From Chitinophagaceae bacterium (GTDB lineage: Bacteria; Bacteroidota; Bacteroidia; Chitinophagales; UBA10324), in assembly GCA_016704325.1 (NCBI GenBank), contig JADJAG010000001.1:124001-188000 (forward strand): DNA of 64,000 nucleotides, written 5' to 3'. Shown here piece by piece: positions 33,989 to 42,771 of this stretch. Each line of letters opens with the position of its first letter. The stretch's first letter is position 1. Position numbers and translations under genes: made by a program. The notes beneath the pieces are model-generated. The model was given only the letters and a program-made list of their open reading frames with translations, had not been told where the DNA came from and did no database searches.

Positions 33989-34716
33989 ACTAATGAAGTG
34001 GAAATCTATTGATGAATTTTTATTGCAGGATAATGGCGGGTAAACTACTAAAAAATGCGAGGCTGAATGGAAAGGCCGGAATTGGTTTCATTGCTTCTGG
34101 TTAACTGCCAAATTATTATAAAATATTTTGGTAAGCGGAAGACGCATTGTTTACATTGAAATTTAAATGCTGTCAATACCACAGTACCTGCGCTCCTTTT
34201 ATCAAACTTCTTTCACTGTACCTGTTAAGGTCTTTCAATCCTGTTGAAATCATTCTATAAGGATCTTGAAAAGGAATGAAATAGTCAGGATTACATTTTT
34301 CATTCAGCTGTGAAGCTCATTTAGTAAAAATAGAAGTCTGCCTCAACATCAACGAACTACACGACAGAACCATAATTAAATGAAATGCAGATAGGTCTCA
34401 TAATTGTGGGCAAGTGATTTTTCGACAAGCCAGGTGCAAAAAAAATTAATACCGCCACAACACGGAGCAAATTAATTTGACAATCAATCCACGTTTCTTT
34501 GTGTTTCAACTATTGCGCTCTCCTGTTATGATTCAGATCTGCGAAGTAGTGCTAAATGGAGTTTCAACCATTCGCAAATGTTTTTTAAACCACAGCGCAC
34601 ACAATGATTTTTTTATTCTCTATGCACGCTGTGGTTAAATAATTTAGTTGCGCGAAAAAATAAGAAATGCCCGGGCACTATTTATCACATTAGTATGCAA
34701 GCTTAGCTTGATAATA
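33989..34716. other. 728-bp gene-free stretch
   Basis: No credible reading frame. It holds the hairpin at 34588-34636, TGCCCGGGCA at about 34668 followed on the minus strand by a T-rich run (possible mdh terminator), and a short match to RayT 3' sequence at 34237-34266 that is too weak to call. Confidence 0.5.
34588..34636. repeat. Hairpin downstream of mdh
   Basis: AACCACAGCG (34588-34597) and CGCTGTGGTT (34627-34636) form a 10-bp perfect stem with a 29-bp loop. It is not followed by a clear T tract in either direction. Confidence 0.5.
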
Positions 34717-35655
34717 TCAGGCGATCAACTTCATATTATCCAGCACGCCCATCACTTCTTTGACCGCTTTAGCTGAGTCAGTTAAAAGCGCCATTTCCGC
34801 ATCGTTCAGATTCAGTGTGATGATTTCTTCTATACCTTTTGTGCCCAGTTTAACAGGAACGCCCAGGTAAATGTCTTTCAGACCATATTCTCCCTGCAAC
34901 CAGGCACAACAAGGATAAATACGTTTCTCGTCTTTTATGATCGCTTCTACCATTTGTGCAGCAGCTGCACCGGGAGCATACCAGGCACTCGTGCCCATCA
35001 GGTTCACCAGTTCTCCGCCGCCTTTTTTAGTACGTTCTATAATCGGATTAAGTTTTTCAGTAGAAATCAGGTCCGTTACCGGAATGCCGGCAACAGTGGT
35101 ATAGCGAGGCAGAGGAACCATGGTATCACCATGTCCACCCATTAATACTGCCTGGATATCTTTTGGGGAGCAGTTCAGTGCTTCTGCAAGAAATGCTTTG
35201 TAACGGGCAGTATCCAATATGCCGGCCATTCCGAAAACCCTGCTGGGGTCAATCTTGGCTGTGAGGTAAGCACAATAGGTCATTACATCAAGCGGATTGG
35301 AAACAACAATGATGATGGTATCCGGAGAATATTGCATCACCTGCTCTGTAACTGATTTTACAATACCGGCATTGGTGGAAATAAGGTCGTCTCGGCTCAT
35401 GCCAGGTTTTCTTGGAAGTCCGGATGTAATAACCACCACGTCAGAGTTTTTTGTGGCTGCATAATCATTAGTTACCCCTTTCACCCGAGTATTGAACATG
35501 TTGATGGGGGAAGTCTGCCAGATGTCGAGCGACTTGCCTTCGGCAATGCCCTGTTTAATGTCAAGCAATATTACTTCATGAACAAAATCATTTCGTGCAA
35601 TAACATCAGCGCATGTTGCGCCAACATTTCCGGCACCTACTACTGTAACTTTCAT
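34717..35655 (-). CDS. mdh: Malate dehydrogenase (LDH-like type)
   Basis: 312 residues. Interconverts malate and oxaloacetate with NAD in the TCA cycle. MKVTVVGAGNVGATCADVIA is the NAD-binding glycine motif. LPRKPGMSRDDL carries the substrate-binding Arg residues with the malate-specific arrangement. MGGHGDTMVPL contains the catalytic His, and VVSNPLDVMTY is typical of the LDH-like MDH group. Cytoplasmic. Confidence 0.97.
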   Translation of the reverse strand: MKVTVVGAGNVGATCADVIARNDFVHEVILLDIKQGIAEGKSLDIWQTSPINMFNTRVKGVTNDYAATKNSDVVVITSGLPRKPGMSRDDLISTNAGIVKSVTEQVMQYSPDTIIIVVSNPLDVMTYCAYLTAKIDPSRVFGMAGILDTARYKAFLAEALNCSPKDIQAVLMGGHGDTMVPLPRYTTVAGIPVTDLISTEKLNPIIERTKKGGGELVNLMGTSAWYAPGAAAAQMVEAIIKDEKRIYPCCAWLQGEYGLKDIYLGVPVKLGTKGIEEIITLNLNDAEMALLTDSAKAVKEVMGVLDNMKLIA

Positions 35656-35686
35656 GTGACTTTAGTTTTATGGGTTATACTTCGCG

Positions 35687-35694
35687 CAAAAATA
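35687..35694 (-). promoter_or_regulatory. Possible -7 box of mdh
   Basis: TATTTTTG on the minus strand, 31 bp upstream of the mdh ATG; no matched -33 element. Confidence 0.35.
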
Positions 35695-35972
35695 GAAAAC
35701 AAATTGAACGTGGAGCGTGTGATAAATCATGTGATAGCAAATTCAGATTCTTCTGAATGCAGCTTGGCAGGTGATGGTATTGGAAGCGGACGGTTTTAGC
35801 AGTTATGGCGATCTGGAATTTGAAGGCGTCAGTCATCGGATGACTTTTCTAAAATAACATTTCATCGTCAGTCATCCTATCTTTCAAAGAGAAGTTACAA
35901 ACCACTCAGGTGAATGTTGATTAGTTGCCTGTAAATGTGAAACATCTGCATGGTAATTTGGGTCTGATTTTA

Positions 35973-35980
35973 TACTTTTG
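35973..35980 (+). promoter_or_regulatory. Possible -7 box of the metalloprotease gene
   Basis: TACTTTTG, 27 bp upstream of ATG 36008; TTTG at 35957 is too close to serve as a normal -33 element. Confidence 0.35.
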
Positions 35981-36007
35981 TGCTTTCGTTTTAATACCAC
36001 CTGCGCT

Positions 36008-37426
36008 ATGAAATTATCTTACCTTCTCTTATTTATGTTTCTTATAAAAATTCCCGCATATGCTCAGGAACCCTGTGGTACTGAGTTTGGGGATGAAATG
36101 AAGGCACAGTTGCTGGAATATCATCAATATAAACAGGAATTTGGCGGAGCCGGTACGGAAAGGGTGACTCGTTTTGTTCCGCTGAAATTTCATATTGTGG
36201 GACGATCTAATGGTACCGGTCATTATCGTAAGGCAAATTTGTGGTTGTTGCTCTGCGAGTTGAATACAAAATTCGCGTCCACGGGTTTTTATTTTTACCT
36301 GTACGGGAGCTTAAATTATATTGACAACGATGATTATTTCGATATGGATATCAGTTCGGGAGACGAGATGATGTATCAAAACAATGTAGAAGGCGTAACC
36401 AATGTATACATCGTAAATAATCCTGCCGGCTATTGCGGTTATTATACTTACGGACCGGATGCGTTAACAGTAGCCAAAAACTGTAACAAACCCGGTAGCA
36501 CTACACTGGCCCATGAGTTAGGTCATTATTTTTCTTTGCCGCACCCTTTTAATGTGGTGGGTGGACAGAAAGAATATGTAAATGGAAGTAACTGCGATTT
36601 CGCCGGAGATATGTTTTGTGATACCCGCGCTGATTTTTTGAACTACCGGTGGAGTTGCCCATATACCGGCAATCAGACCGACCCGAATGGAGATGAATAC
36701 GATCCGGATGAGACATTGTTTATGAGTTATTCATTCGATGAATGCCAGGATAAATTCAGCAATGAGCAAATGGGTGCCATGAATTACAATCTTACCTTTA
36801 ACCGTACCGACCTGTTGAATCACCCGGCTCCGGATGTAGCACCTATTACAGAAGCTGTACAATTAACATCACCTGTTGATGTTGCCAATGATGTGCCGCA
36901 TGATTTCATTGAATTTAGTTGGGAGCCGGTTGCAGGTGCCGAATATTATCACATTGAAGTAACCCGCGCACCTACATTTGGTGCCGAACCGACAGAGATT
37001 GATCAATTGGTAACTGAAACGTATTTAACTACATCGCTTAACCCCGACAAGCTTTATAAATGGCGGGTGCTTCCGCTAAAGAACGGCTATACCTGCGGCA
37101 CCTGGTCAGTACCTGATTCGTTTTACACCGTGCTTGGCACAGGCGTAAAGGAACTTGATTTGCAGGCTTCAGCTCTTCAGGTTTATCCCAACCTGGTGGC
37201 TGCCGGTAACACGCTTTCAGTTAGTGTAAATACATTAAGTGAAGGAGTAGCTGAATTAAGATTGATGGCCATTGATGGCAGAATAATGACCAGTCAACTC
37301 GTGAATTTTAAGCCAGGTGAAAATAATTGGAAAATCAGTACCAATGGATTGTCCGAAGGCTTATACTTTGTAAATTTATTTGCTGAGAATAAATGGTATA
37401 ACCAAAAGGTAGTAGTGACTAAATAA
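36008..37426 (+). CDS. Secreted M43-like metalloprotease with FN3-like domain, T9SS type A
   Basis: I start at ATG 36008 (MKLSYLLLFMFLIKIPAYAQ, a clear signal peptide). 472 residues. The zinc motif LAHELGHYFSLPHPF (about 170-184) gives three His and the catalytic Glu in HExxHxxxxxH form. M43 pappalysins normally have Gly where Ser stands here (HYFSLPH). The Met-turn is probably LFMSYSFDECQDKFS (about 240). An FN3-like domain (about 295-380, FIEFSWEPVAGAEYYHIEV) and a type A sorting domain (GLYFVNLFAENKWYNQKVVV) follow. An extracellular protease is likely. Confidence 0.85.
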   Translation: MKLSYLLLFMFLIKIPAYAQEPCGTEFGDEMKAQLLEYHQYKQEFGGAGTERVTRFVPLKFHIVGRSNGTGHYRKANLWLLLCELNTKFASTGFYFYLYGSLNYIDNDDYFDMDISSGDEMMYQNNVEGVTNVYIVNNPAGYCGYYTYGPDALTVAKNCNKPGSTTLAHELGHYFSLPHPFNVVGGQKEYVNGSNCDFAGDMFCDTRADFLNYRWSCPYTGNQTDPNGDEYDPDETLFMSYSFDECQDKFSNEQMGAMNYNLTFNRTDLLNHPAPDVAPITEAVQLTSPVDVANDVPHDFIEFSWEPVAGAEYYHIEVTRAPTFGAEPTEIDQLVTETYLTTSLNPDKLYKWRVLPLKNGYTCGTWSVPDSFYTVLGTGVKELDLQASALQVYPNLVAAGNTLSVSVNTLSEGVAELRLMAIDGRIMTSQLVNFKPGENNWKISTNGLSEGLYFVNLFAENKWYNQKVVVTK

Positions 37427-37439
37427 AATCAGAATAGCG

Positions 37440-38345
37440 TCAGAAGCCGATTTTGTCGGCGACCTCTTTATTCTTTGCCTGTGCGGCAACAAAAGCGATA
37501 ATCATTCCCGCTATATCAAGCCCTGTTGCCTGTTCAATCCCTTTTAATCCCGGAGAAGAATTCACTTCAAGTATCATCGGTCCCCGTGAACTGCGCAGCA
37601 TGTCAACACCTGCTATTTTCAGTCCGAGCACTTCCGTAGCTCTTATCGCAGACAGTTCTTCTTCTACAGAAAGTTTCACCACCGTTCCAACGCCTCCACG
37701 GTGCAAATTTGACCTGAATTCGCCTTCCGGACCTTGCCTTTTCATAGCGCCCACTACTTTTCCGTCAATCACAAAAGCCCTGATGTCAACGCCCAAAGCT
37801 TCTTTGATGAATTCCTGGACCAGGATGTAAATATTCTTTCCGAGAAATGCTTCGATGATAGATTTCGCACCTCGGTTAGTTTCAGCAAGTACTACACCAA
37901 TACCCTGCGTGCCTTCTAAGAGTTTAATCACTAATGGAGCGCCTCCTACCATTTTTATCAGGTCGTCCACATTGCGGGAACTGTCAGCAAATACTGTTTT
38001 GGGAATTCCAAGGCCGGCCCTGGAAAGCAGTTGCAGACTTCTGAGTTTATCTCTTGAGCGCACAATGGCTTGTGATTCGTTGGCGGAAAATATCCGCATC
38101 ATCTCAAACTGACGCACAATGGCTGTTCCATAGAAGGTAACAGAAGCGCCAATCCTGGGTATTACCGCTTCAATATCCTGCACTTCCTTTCCGCCATAAT
38201 AAATGGCCGGCCTTGCTTTCTCTATGGCCACATAGCATTTCGTATGATCCAATACAACCGGATGATGACCTGCTGCATTGACAGCTGCGATAAGCCTTGC
38301 TGTGGAATACAGCTTTGGATTTCTGGAAAGGATGGCTATTCTCAT
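37440..38345 (-). CDS. rimK: RimK-type ATP-grasp alpha-L-glutamate ligase
   Basis: 301 residues. The ATP-grasp landmarks are RSRDKLRSLQLLSRAGLGIP, PLVIKLLEGTQGIGVVLAE, FIKEALGVDIRAFVIDGKVV, NLHRGGVG and GVDMLRSSRGPMILEVNSSPG, strongly RimK-like. RimK adds glutamates to the C-terminus of ribosomal protein S6. The target in this organism is inferred from family. It lies 65 bp downstream of the RimB-like gene, in the same direction, as in rim operons. Confidence 0.93.
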   Translation of the reverse strand: MRIAILSRNPKLYSTARLIAAVNAAGHHPVVLDHTKCYVAIEKARPAIYYGGKEVQDIEAVIPRIGASVTFYGTAIVRQFEMMRIFSANESQAIVRSRDKLRSLQLLSRAGLGIPKTVFADSSRNVDDLIKMVGGAPLVIKLLEGTQGIGVVLAETNRGAKSIIEAFLGKNIYILVQEFIKEALGVDIRAFVIDGKVVGAMKRQGPEGEFRSNLHRGGVGTVVKLSVEEELSAIRATEVLGLKIAGVDMLRSSRGPMILEVNSSPGLKGIEQATGLDIAGMIIAFVAAQAKNKEVADKIGF

Positions 38346-38410
38346 AATGCTGGTATCTCGAAATTAAATAAACGTGTGGCAGCTATTAACCCGTAACCGG
38401 ATCTAAATTA

Positions 38411-38881
38411 CTATTTGGTTTCATTGTGTTGTTTGCTGCTTTTCGAGAACTTCTTTTTTTCCCGGTAGGAAAGATTCTGTTTGGTTACATCAATAATGAA
38501 ACGGTCACGCAAAACTTTCCTTCCCAGCAATACCGGGTTTTTCATCGTTGAACGATTAGTTAAAGCAAGCTCTATGTTGTATTTTTTACCGAAAAGCATA
38601 ATAGCAGTCTTGACAGCATAACGGTATTCCATTTGCCCAAATGAGTTCTTTACCTGCTTGCTTGCAAATACCTTGCATTGCTGCGCGAATTTTTTTCCTG
38701 CACCTTGAACCGTAAACCGAACCTGGTGTTCATCGTTCACATAAAACGCTTCAATATCTTCACAATGGATAGAAGAAGTATAGGCACCACTGTCAATTTT
38801 GGCATCAATGTCGAATAAGCCCCATTCCGGAAAATCAATCTTATCTGTTCTCCCAATGGTTTGCTTTTGCGCATCCTTCAT
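38411..38881 (-). CDS. RimB/ATP-dependent zinc protease-like (retropepsin-fold) protein
   Basis: 156 residues. EWGLFDIDAKIDSGAYTSSI holds the D-S-G-A motif of this family (the aspartyl DTGA equivalent), followed by FGKKYNIELALTNRSTMKNPVLLGRKVL. The family is labelled 'ATP-dependent zinc protease', but its fold is retropepsin-like. In pseudomonads the homologous RimB acts with RimK on S6 glutamylation. The gene order here supports the same pairing. Confidence 0.85.
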   Translation of the reverse strand: MKDAQKQTIGRTDKIDFPEWGLFDIDAKIDSGAYTSSIHCEDIEAFYVNDEHQVRFTVQGAGKKFAQQCKVFASKQVKNSFGQMEYRYAVKTAIMLFGKKYNIELALTNRSTMKNPVLLGRKVLRDRFIIDVTKQNLSYREKKKFSKSSKQHNETK

Positions 38882-38940
38882 CTGGTAAAGATTGTAAAAT
38901 TTGGTTTTAATTGAAAGGAACTTAAGCCCTGTTCAAATTG

Positions 38941-38948
38941 TATCTTTG
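38941..38948 (+). promoter_or_regulatory. Possible -7 box of mnmA
   Basis: TATCTTTG matches TAnnTTTG, about 67 bp upstream of ATG 39016; no -33 TTTG at normal spacing. Confidence 0.35.
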
Positions 38949-39015
38949 CCCGCATTACATGCAGGGCTCCGCTAGTTGCATCTCTGCAAAGTGAATACAA
39001 CATTGAAATTTGTTT

Positions 39016-40116
39016 ATGAGCAAACACGGGAAAATACTGGTAGCAATGAGTGGTGGTATCGATAGCACCGTGGCAGCTGTAATGTTGCACCAGGAAGGGT
39101 ATGAAGTGGTGGGCATCACTATGAAGACATGGGATTATGCCTCAGCAGGTGGTAGCAAGAAAGAAACCGGTTGCTGCAATCTCGATTCTATGAATGATGC
39201 CAGGCAACTTGCTGTTGACCTGGGCTTTTCGCATTATATAGTAGATATTCGGGAAGAGTTTGGAGATGCAGTAATCGAAAATTTTGTGGAAGAGTATATT
39301 GCCGGACGTACTCCCAATCCATGCGTGCTTTGCAATACGCATATCAAATGGACTGCCCTTATCAAAAGGGCCAGGCAGATGGATTGTGAATTTATTGCTA
39401 CCGGTCATTACGCGCAGATAAGAAATGAAAACGGTCGGTATGTGATTTCAAAAGGCGTGGATGAATGGAAGGATCAATCCTATGTATTGTGGGGACTGGC
39501 GCAGGAAAATATGGCCATCAGCCGTTTCCCGTTAGGAGGATTTCATAAGAAAGATATCAGGAAAATGTGTTTGGAATGGGGTTATACTGATCTTGCTAAG
39601 AAGAGTGAGTCGTATGAAATCTGTTTTATTCCGGATAATGACTATCGTGGATTTCTGAAACGCAGGGTGCCCGGACTGGAAGAAAATGTATCAGGGGGCA
39701 CTTTTGTGAATACACGGGGTGAAGTGATCGGCAGCCATGAAGGATATCCCTTCTTCACGATTGGTCAACGTAAAGGACTGGGCATTGCCCTTGGAAAACC
39801 AATGTTTGTAACAGATATTATTGCCGAAACCAACACCGTAGTGTTAGGCGAAGAAGACGACCTTCAACGCAGCGGTATGATTGTAGGTGGTATTAACCTG
39901 CAAAAGTATGCAGGCATCAGGGATGGAATGGAAGTGATTGCGAAAGTGCGTTACAAGGATGCAGGAACGCCCGGACGTTTGTATAATGAAGGCAGTAAAA
40001 TAAAAGTGGAATTCGAAGGATTGGTAAAAGGTATTGCACCGGGACAATCAGCAGTGTTCTATGAAGGCAACGATGTAATCGGTGGTGGATTAATTCATTC
40101 TAGTTTTAATCTCTGA
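39016..40116 (+). CDS. mnmA: tRNA 2-thiouridine(34) synthase MnmA
   Basis: I choose ATG 39016 (MSKHGKILVAMSGGIDSTVA) over the in-frame TTG 39010. 366 residues. The PP-loop AMSGGIDSTVAAVM activates U34 with ATP. TPNPCVLCNTHIKW and YEICFIPDNDYRGFL carry the two catalytic Cys that transfer sulfur. GHYAQIR and FFTIGQRKGLGIA are other MnmA landmarks. It makes s2U at the wobble position of Lys, Glu and Gln tRNAs. Divergent from the RimB-like gene. Confidence 0.97.
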   Translation: MSKHGKILVAMSGGIDSTVAAVMLHQEGYEVVGITMKTWDYASAGGSKKETGCCNLDSMNDARQLAVDLGFSHYIVDIREEFGDAVIENFVEEYIAGRTPNPCVLCNTHIKWTALIKRARQMDCEFIATGHYAQIRNENGRYVISKGVDEWKDQSYVLWGLAQENMAISRFPLGGFHKKDIRKMCLEWGYTDLAKKSESYEICFIPDNDYRGFLKRRVPGLEENVSGGTFVNTRGEVIGSHEGYPFFTIGQRKGLGIALGKPMFVTDIIAETNTVVLGEEDDLQRSGMIVGGINLQKYAGIRDGMEVIAKVRYKDAGTPGRLYNEGSKIKVEFEGLVKGIAPGQSAVFYEGNDVIGGGLIHSSFNL

Positions 40117-40136
40117 TAGTAAAACGACCGGCAACT

Positions 40137-40847
40137 ATGCGCGTATCAGGGCAACACTTCAGGACAAAAAGACTTTTTCCGGTTATTTTTTTCCTTATAC
40201 TAATTACTTCTTCCTGTCAGGATTCCACCGTTGAGCCTGTTCCATTCGACACCAGTTATTTTCCGCTGAGCACAGGCAAATTTATTATTTATGAAGTGGA
40301 TTCTATTGTGATGAGTGACTTTTTCAATACCACTGATACCGTTCATTATCAGTTAATGGAAGCAGTAGACAGCGCGTATACCGACGCCGGTGGCAGGCAG
40401 GCATTCAGAATTGTAAGAAGCAGGTTAGACTCATTAAATGGTGCGTGGAGAATTATAGATGTCTGGTCAGCAAACGTAACTGAAACAACGGCTGAAAAAG
40501 TAGAAGAGAACCTCCGTTTCATCAAGTTGAGTTTCCCGGTTTTGTTAAACAAAACTTGGGCCGGCAATAGTTACATCAATACCGACAGCCCATTGGTATA
40601 CCTGGATGATTGGGAGTATAAATACACAGATGTTAATGAAACGTTCGATACCTATGCCGGCACATTTGATTCGGTAATCACCGTGTTACAGCATGAAGAT
40701 ATCAATGCGATACAAACGGTGCTTTACCAGGAAAAATATGCAAAACAGGTAGGGATGATTTACAAAGAAGAACAAAATTTTGAAACACAGCCAGGATCTT
40801 ATCCGAATGGGTATATATTAAAAATGACGATTGTGCAGCATAACTGA
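40137..40847 (+). CDS. Hypothetical lipoprotein
   Basis: 236 residues, 20 bp after mnmA and probably cotranscribed. A basic N-terminus, hydrophobic segment and lipobox LITSSC (Cys about residue 27) predict a lipoprotein. The mature part is beta-rich (YFPLSTGKFIIYEVDSI, HYQLMEAVDSAYTDAGGRQ) with no recognised domain. FPLSTGKFIIYEVDSI-type openings recur in Bacteroidota lipoproteins of unknown role. Confidence 0.75.
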   Translation: MRVSGQHFRTKRLFPVIFFLILITSSCQDSTVEPVPFDTSYFPLSTGKFIIYEVDSIVMSDFFNTTDTVHYQLMEAVDSAYTDAGGRQAFRIVRSRLDSLNGAWRIIDVWSANVTETTAEKVEENLRFIKLSFPVLLNKTWAGNSYINTDSPLVYLDDWEYKYTDVNETFDTYAGTFDSVITVLQHEDINAIQTVLYQEKYAKQVGMIYKEEQNFETQPGSYPNGYILKMTIVQHN

Positions 40848-41113
40848 TAAGGAAAGGAAATGGAATTGAAAAGGTAATACTGTGCCCGAAATTCTTTCAA
40901 GTTGTTACGCTGTTTTCCTGATAAGAAAGTAATTCAAAAGAGGAGGTCAATTACATTTTAGTATTTGGTGCACTTTTCAATTTGGCATAATTTGCTGTTA
41001 TGGTTTACAAAATTTAAAAGACAACCTATCATATCTACTTTATGCAGAAAGCCATTTAATGCATTCTTGAATTGTTTTCTGCTTTGCATTCAATTTCCAT
41101 CAATGTAATTCCT

Positions 41114-41980
41114 TTAATTATTTCCTGTAACTACAAATTCAATTTTTGTTTGTCCTGTTGACGTGGTCATTACACAGTAATAAACACCGGAATTCCATGT
41201 GGATACATCAATCACTTCCTTATAACTGCCGGCATGCATCATTCCATATTCCGATCCGCTCACTTTTCTGCCAAGCACATCATACATGTTAATAGTCACC
41301 TTCGAACTATTCGTTAGCACAAAGGGAATATTCAGATCTGCTGAGGCAGGATTGGGATAGGCGGCTTTAATTGTTTCTCCGCCAATAAATGCTTCCACTC
41401 CGCTCATATTGTCAAGGCTTACATCATCAATGATGTAGTGCGAGCCGCTTACAACACCTGTTCCATCTAATGTGTCAGAAATTGCAAAGCTTATAATTCC
41501 ACCTGCCGGTGATCCTAAAATATAAGAAATGGGTACATGCGCCAATGTATAGACCTCCGTATTCGCATTAGCGTACAAGGACAATTCACCTGCTCCTATG
41601 CCACTTCCTTCCGCATTGGAGATTACCACAAATGCCGAAAAGAATTCACCGGTGCCCTTCAAATTCAGTTGATAGTAAAACGACAATTCAGAGAATAACT
41701 GGTTTACCGGAAATGGATCTCCGCTTGAGTTGCTGCTCACGAGGTAAGGCGTCCAAAGCAGTCCGCCGGTAAAGGGTACCATTTCTCCTTTCATGGCATA
41801 ATTGCCGGAATGGCTGTCATCAGTTTTTTGGCAGGGAACAGCCACCCCCTGAATATTCAGGGTGAGCCAATTGTCCGGTTCATTATTGGTCCAATTTTCA
41901 AATCCCGCATTCAATACCGGGTTCTGTGCTAATGCAAGCGAGGAAATGAAAAAACAACAGATAATAAATAGCTTTTTCAT
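41114..41980 (-). CDS. Small secreted protein with T9SS type A domain
   Basis: 288 residues. Signal peptide 1-18 (ending LALAQ). NPVLNAGFENWTNNEPDNW opens a jelly-roll-like carbohydrate-binding-type domain (about 20-195). YPNPASADLNIPFVL begins the type A sorting domain (about 210-288), ending GVYYCVMTTSTGQTKIEFVV. The ligand is not predictable. Confidence 0.8.
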   Translation of the reverse strand: MKKLFIICCFFISSLALAQNPVLNAGFENWTNNEPDNWLTLNIQGVAVPCQKTDDSHSGNYAMKGEMVPFTGGLLWTPYLVSSNSSGDPFPVNQLFSELSFYYQLNLKGTGEFFSAFVVISNAEGSGIGAGELSLYANANTEVYTLAHVPISYILGSPAGGIISFAISDTLDGTGVVSGSHYIIDDVSLDNMSGVEAFIGGETIKAAYPNPASADLNIPFVLTNSSKVTINMYDVLGRKVSGSEYGMMHAGSYKEVIDVSTWNSGVYYCVMTTSTGQTKIEFVVTGNN

Positions 41981-42320
41981 GATTCAGGTTATTTGATTGT
42001 TAATTTATATGTCTATGTAAAAGTCGGATGATCGGCTGTCCTAAAAAACGATTTGGATCAGCTACTATAAGGATGTGTATCATGTTTCCCGGCCTGCGAA
42101 CCGGGCGCAATAATAAATGGCAGAGGAATCAAAAAATGAAGAACTAATGCTTCAATAATGACACGGGTATTTGCGCTAGAAGGCTGACTACATTTAAATA
42201 AATTATAAGATAGAATATTTGTTAATAAGAGCAAGATCAGCGCTCAAATAGCGGAGCATATCAGTTTATATTCTGCCTTCAAAGGGTATGGTAATTTTTT
42301 ATCCTGATCCGGAGGTGTCT
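41981..42320. other. Intergenic, nothing firm
   Basis: No supported gene. A small GC hairpin, CCCGG-loop-CCGGG, lies near 42080-42098. Confidence 0.4.
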
Positions 42321-42650
42321 TCACGAATGTTCTTCTTTTTTAAAGCCATAGTCTCGCTCTACCAAACAAATGCGTGTTTTATATGCTTCATACCATTGTG
42401 CTTTTCCGGTTTCCTGTGCAAGGAGGTGTTCGCTGTTATTCTTCCAATGCCGGATTGCTTCCAGGCTTTCCCAATAGGAAATTGTTATTCCGGTCTCCTC
42501 ACGCGCCGATTCCATGCCAAGATATCCGGGTTGTTGTTGCGCCAATTCAGCCATGCGGACGGCCATCTGTTCATAGCCAGTATTGGAACCTGTTTTTATA
42601 CTGGTAAAAATCACTGCATAGTAGGGTGGAAGAGGAGTTTTTGCGATCAT
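42321..42650 (-). CDS. Antibiotic biosynthesis monooxygenase (ABM) domain protein
   Basis: 109 residues, a single ferredoxin-like ABM domain: YYAVIFTSIKTGSNTGYEQM, QQPGYLGMESARE, ISYWESLEAIRHWKNNSEHL and AQWYEAYKTRICLVERDYGF. The pattern SYWESLEAI...W matches stress- or heme-related ABM proteins such as YgiN/HmoB relatives. Small cytoplasmic oxygenase or oxidoreductase; the substrate is not assigned. Confidence 0.88.
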   Translation of the reverse strand: MIAKTPLPPYYAVIFTSIKTGSNTGYEQMAVRMAELAQQQPGYLGMESAREETGITISYWESLEAIRHWKNNSEHLLAQETGKAQWYEAYKTRICLVERDYGFKKEEHS

Positions 42651-42678
42651 GGTTTATTATTTATTGCTGGCATTGAGT

Positions 42679-42686
42679 CAAAGTTA
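42679..42686 (-). promoter_or_regulatory. Possible -7 box of the ABM gene
   Basis: TAACTTTG on the minus strand, 28 bp before ATG 42650. Confidence 0.35.
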
Positions 42687-42720
42687 TTCATATGCCCGGC
42701 GATTGAAGTATATAAAAATG

Positions 42721-42748
42721 AAGGGCTCTTCTGCTAAGAAGAGCCCTT
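42721..42748 (-). terminator. Rho-independent terminator of the arylsulfotransferase-like cluster
   Basis: AAGGGCTCTTCT / AGAAGAGCCCTT is a perfect 12-bp stem with loop GCTA, 24 bp downstream of the stop at 42772 and followed on the minus strand by CATTTTTAT. On the plus strand it is followed by a T-rich run, so it may act in both directions. Confidence 0.8.
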
Positions 42749-42771
42749 GATGATGTTTTTTATTTTTTTTC

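Larger units (their letters stand above)
35656..36007. other. Divergent intergenic region between mdh and metalloprotease
   Basis: Contains candidate -7 boxes for both sides and two copies of GTCAGTCATC (35828-35837, 35867-35876). The first is part of the perfect hairpin AGTCATC-G-GATGACT at 35831-35845. Confidence 0.45.

Noticed and set aside
34230..34266. Short stretch resembling CRISPR repeats and also the RayT NPVE-coding sequence (CAATCCTGTTGA, ATAAGGATC)
   Set aside because: It occurs once with no spacer array, and the RayT match is only about 12 bases plus a short block.
42288..42737. 149-codon plus-strand frame over the ABM gene
   Set aside because: Antisense to a recognisable ABM domain and Cys/Phe-rich, as expected for a shadow frame.
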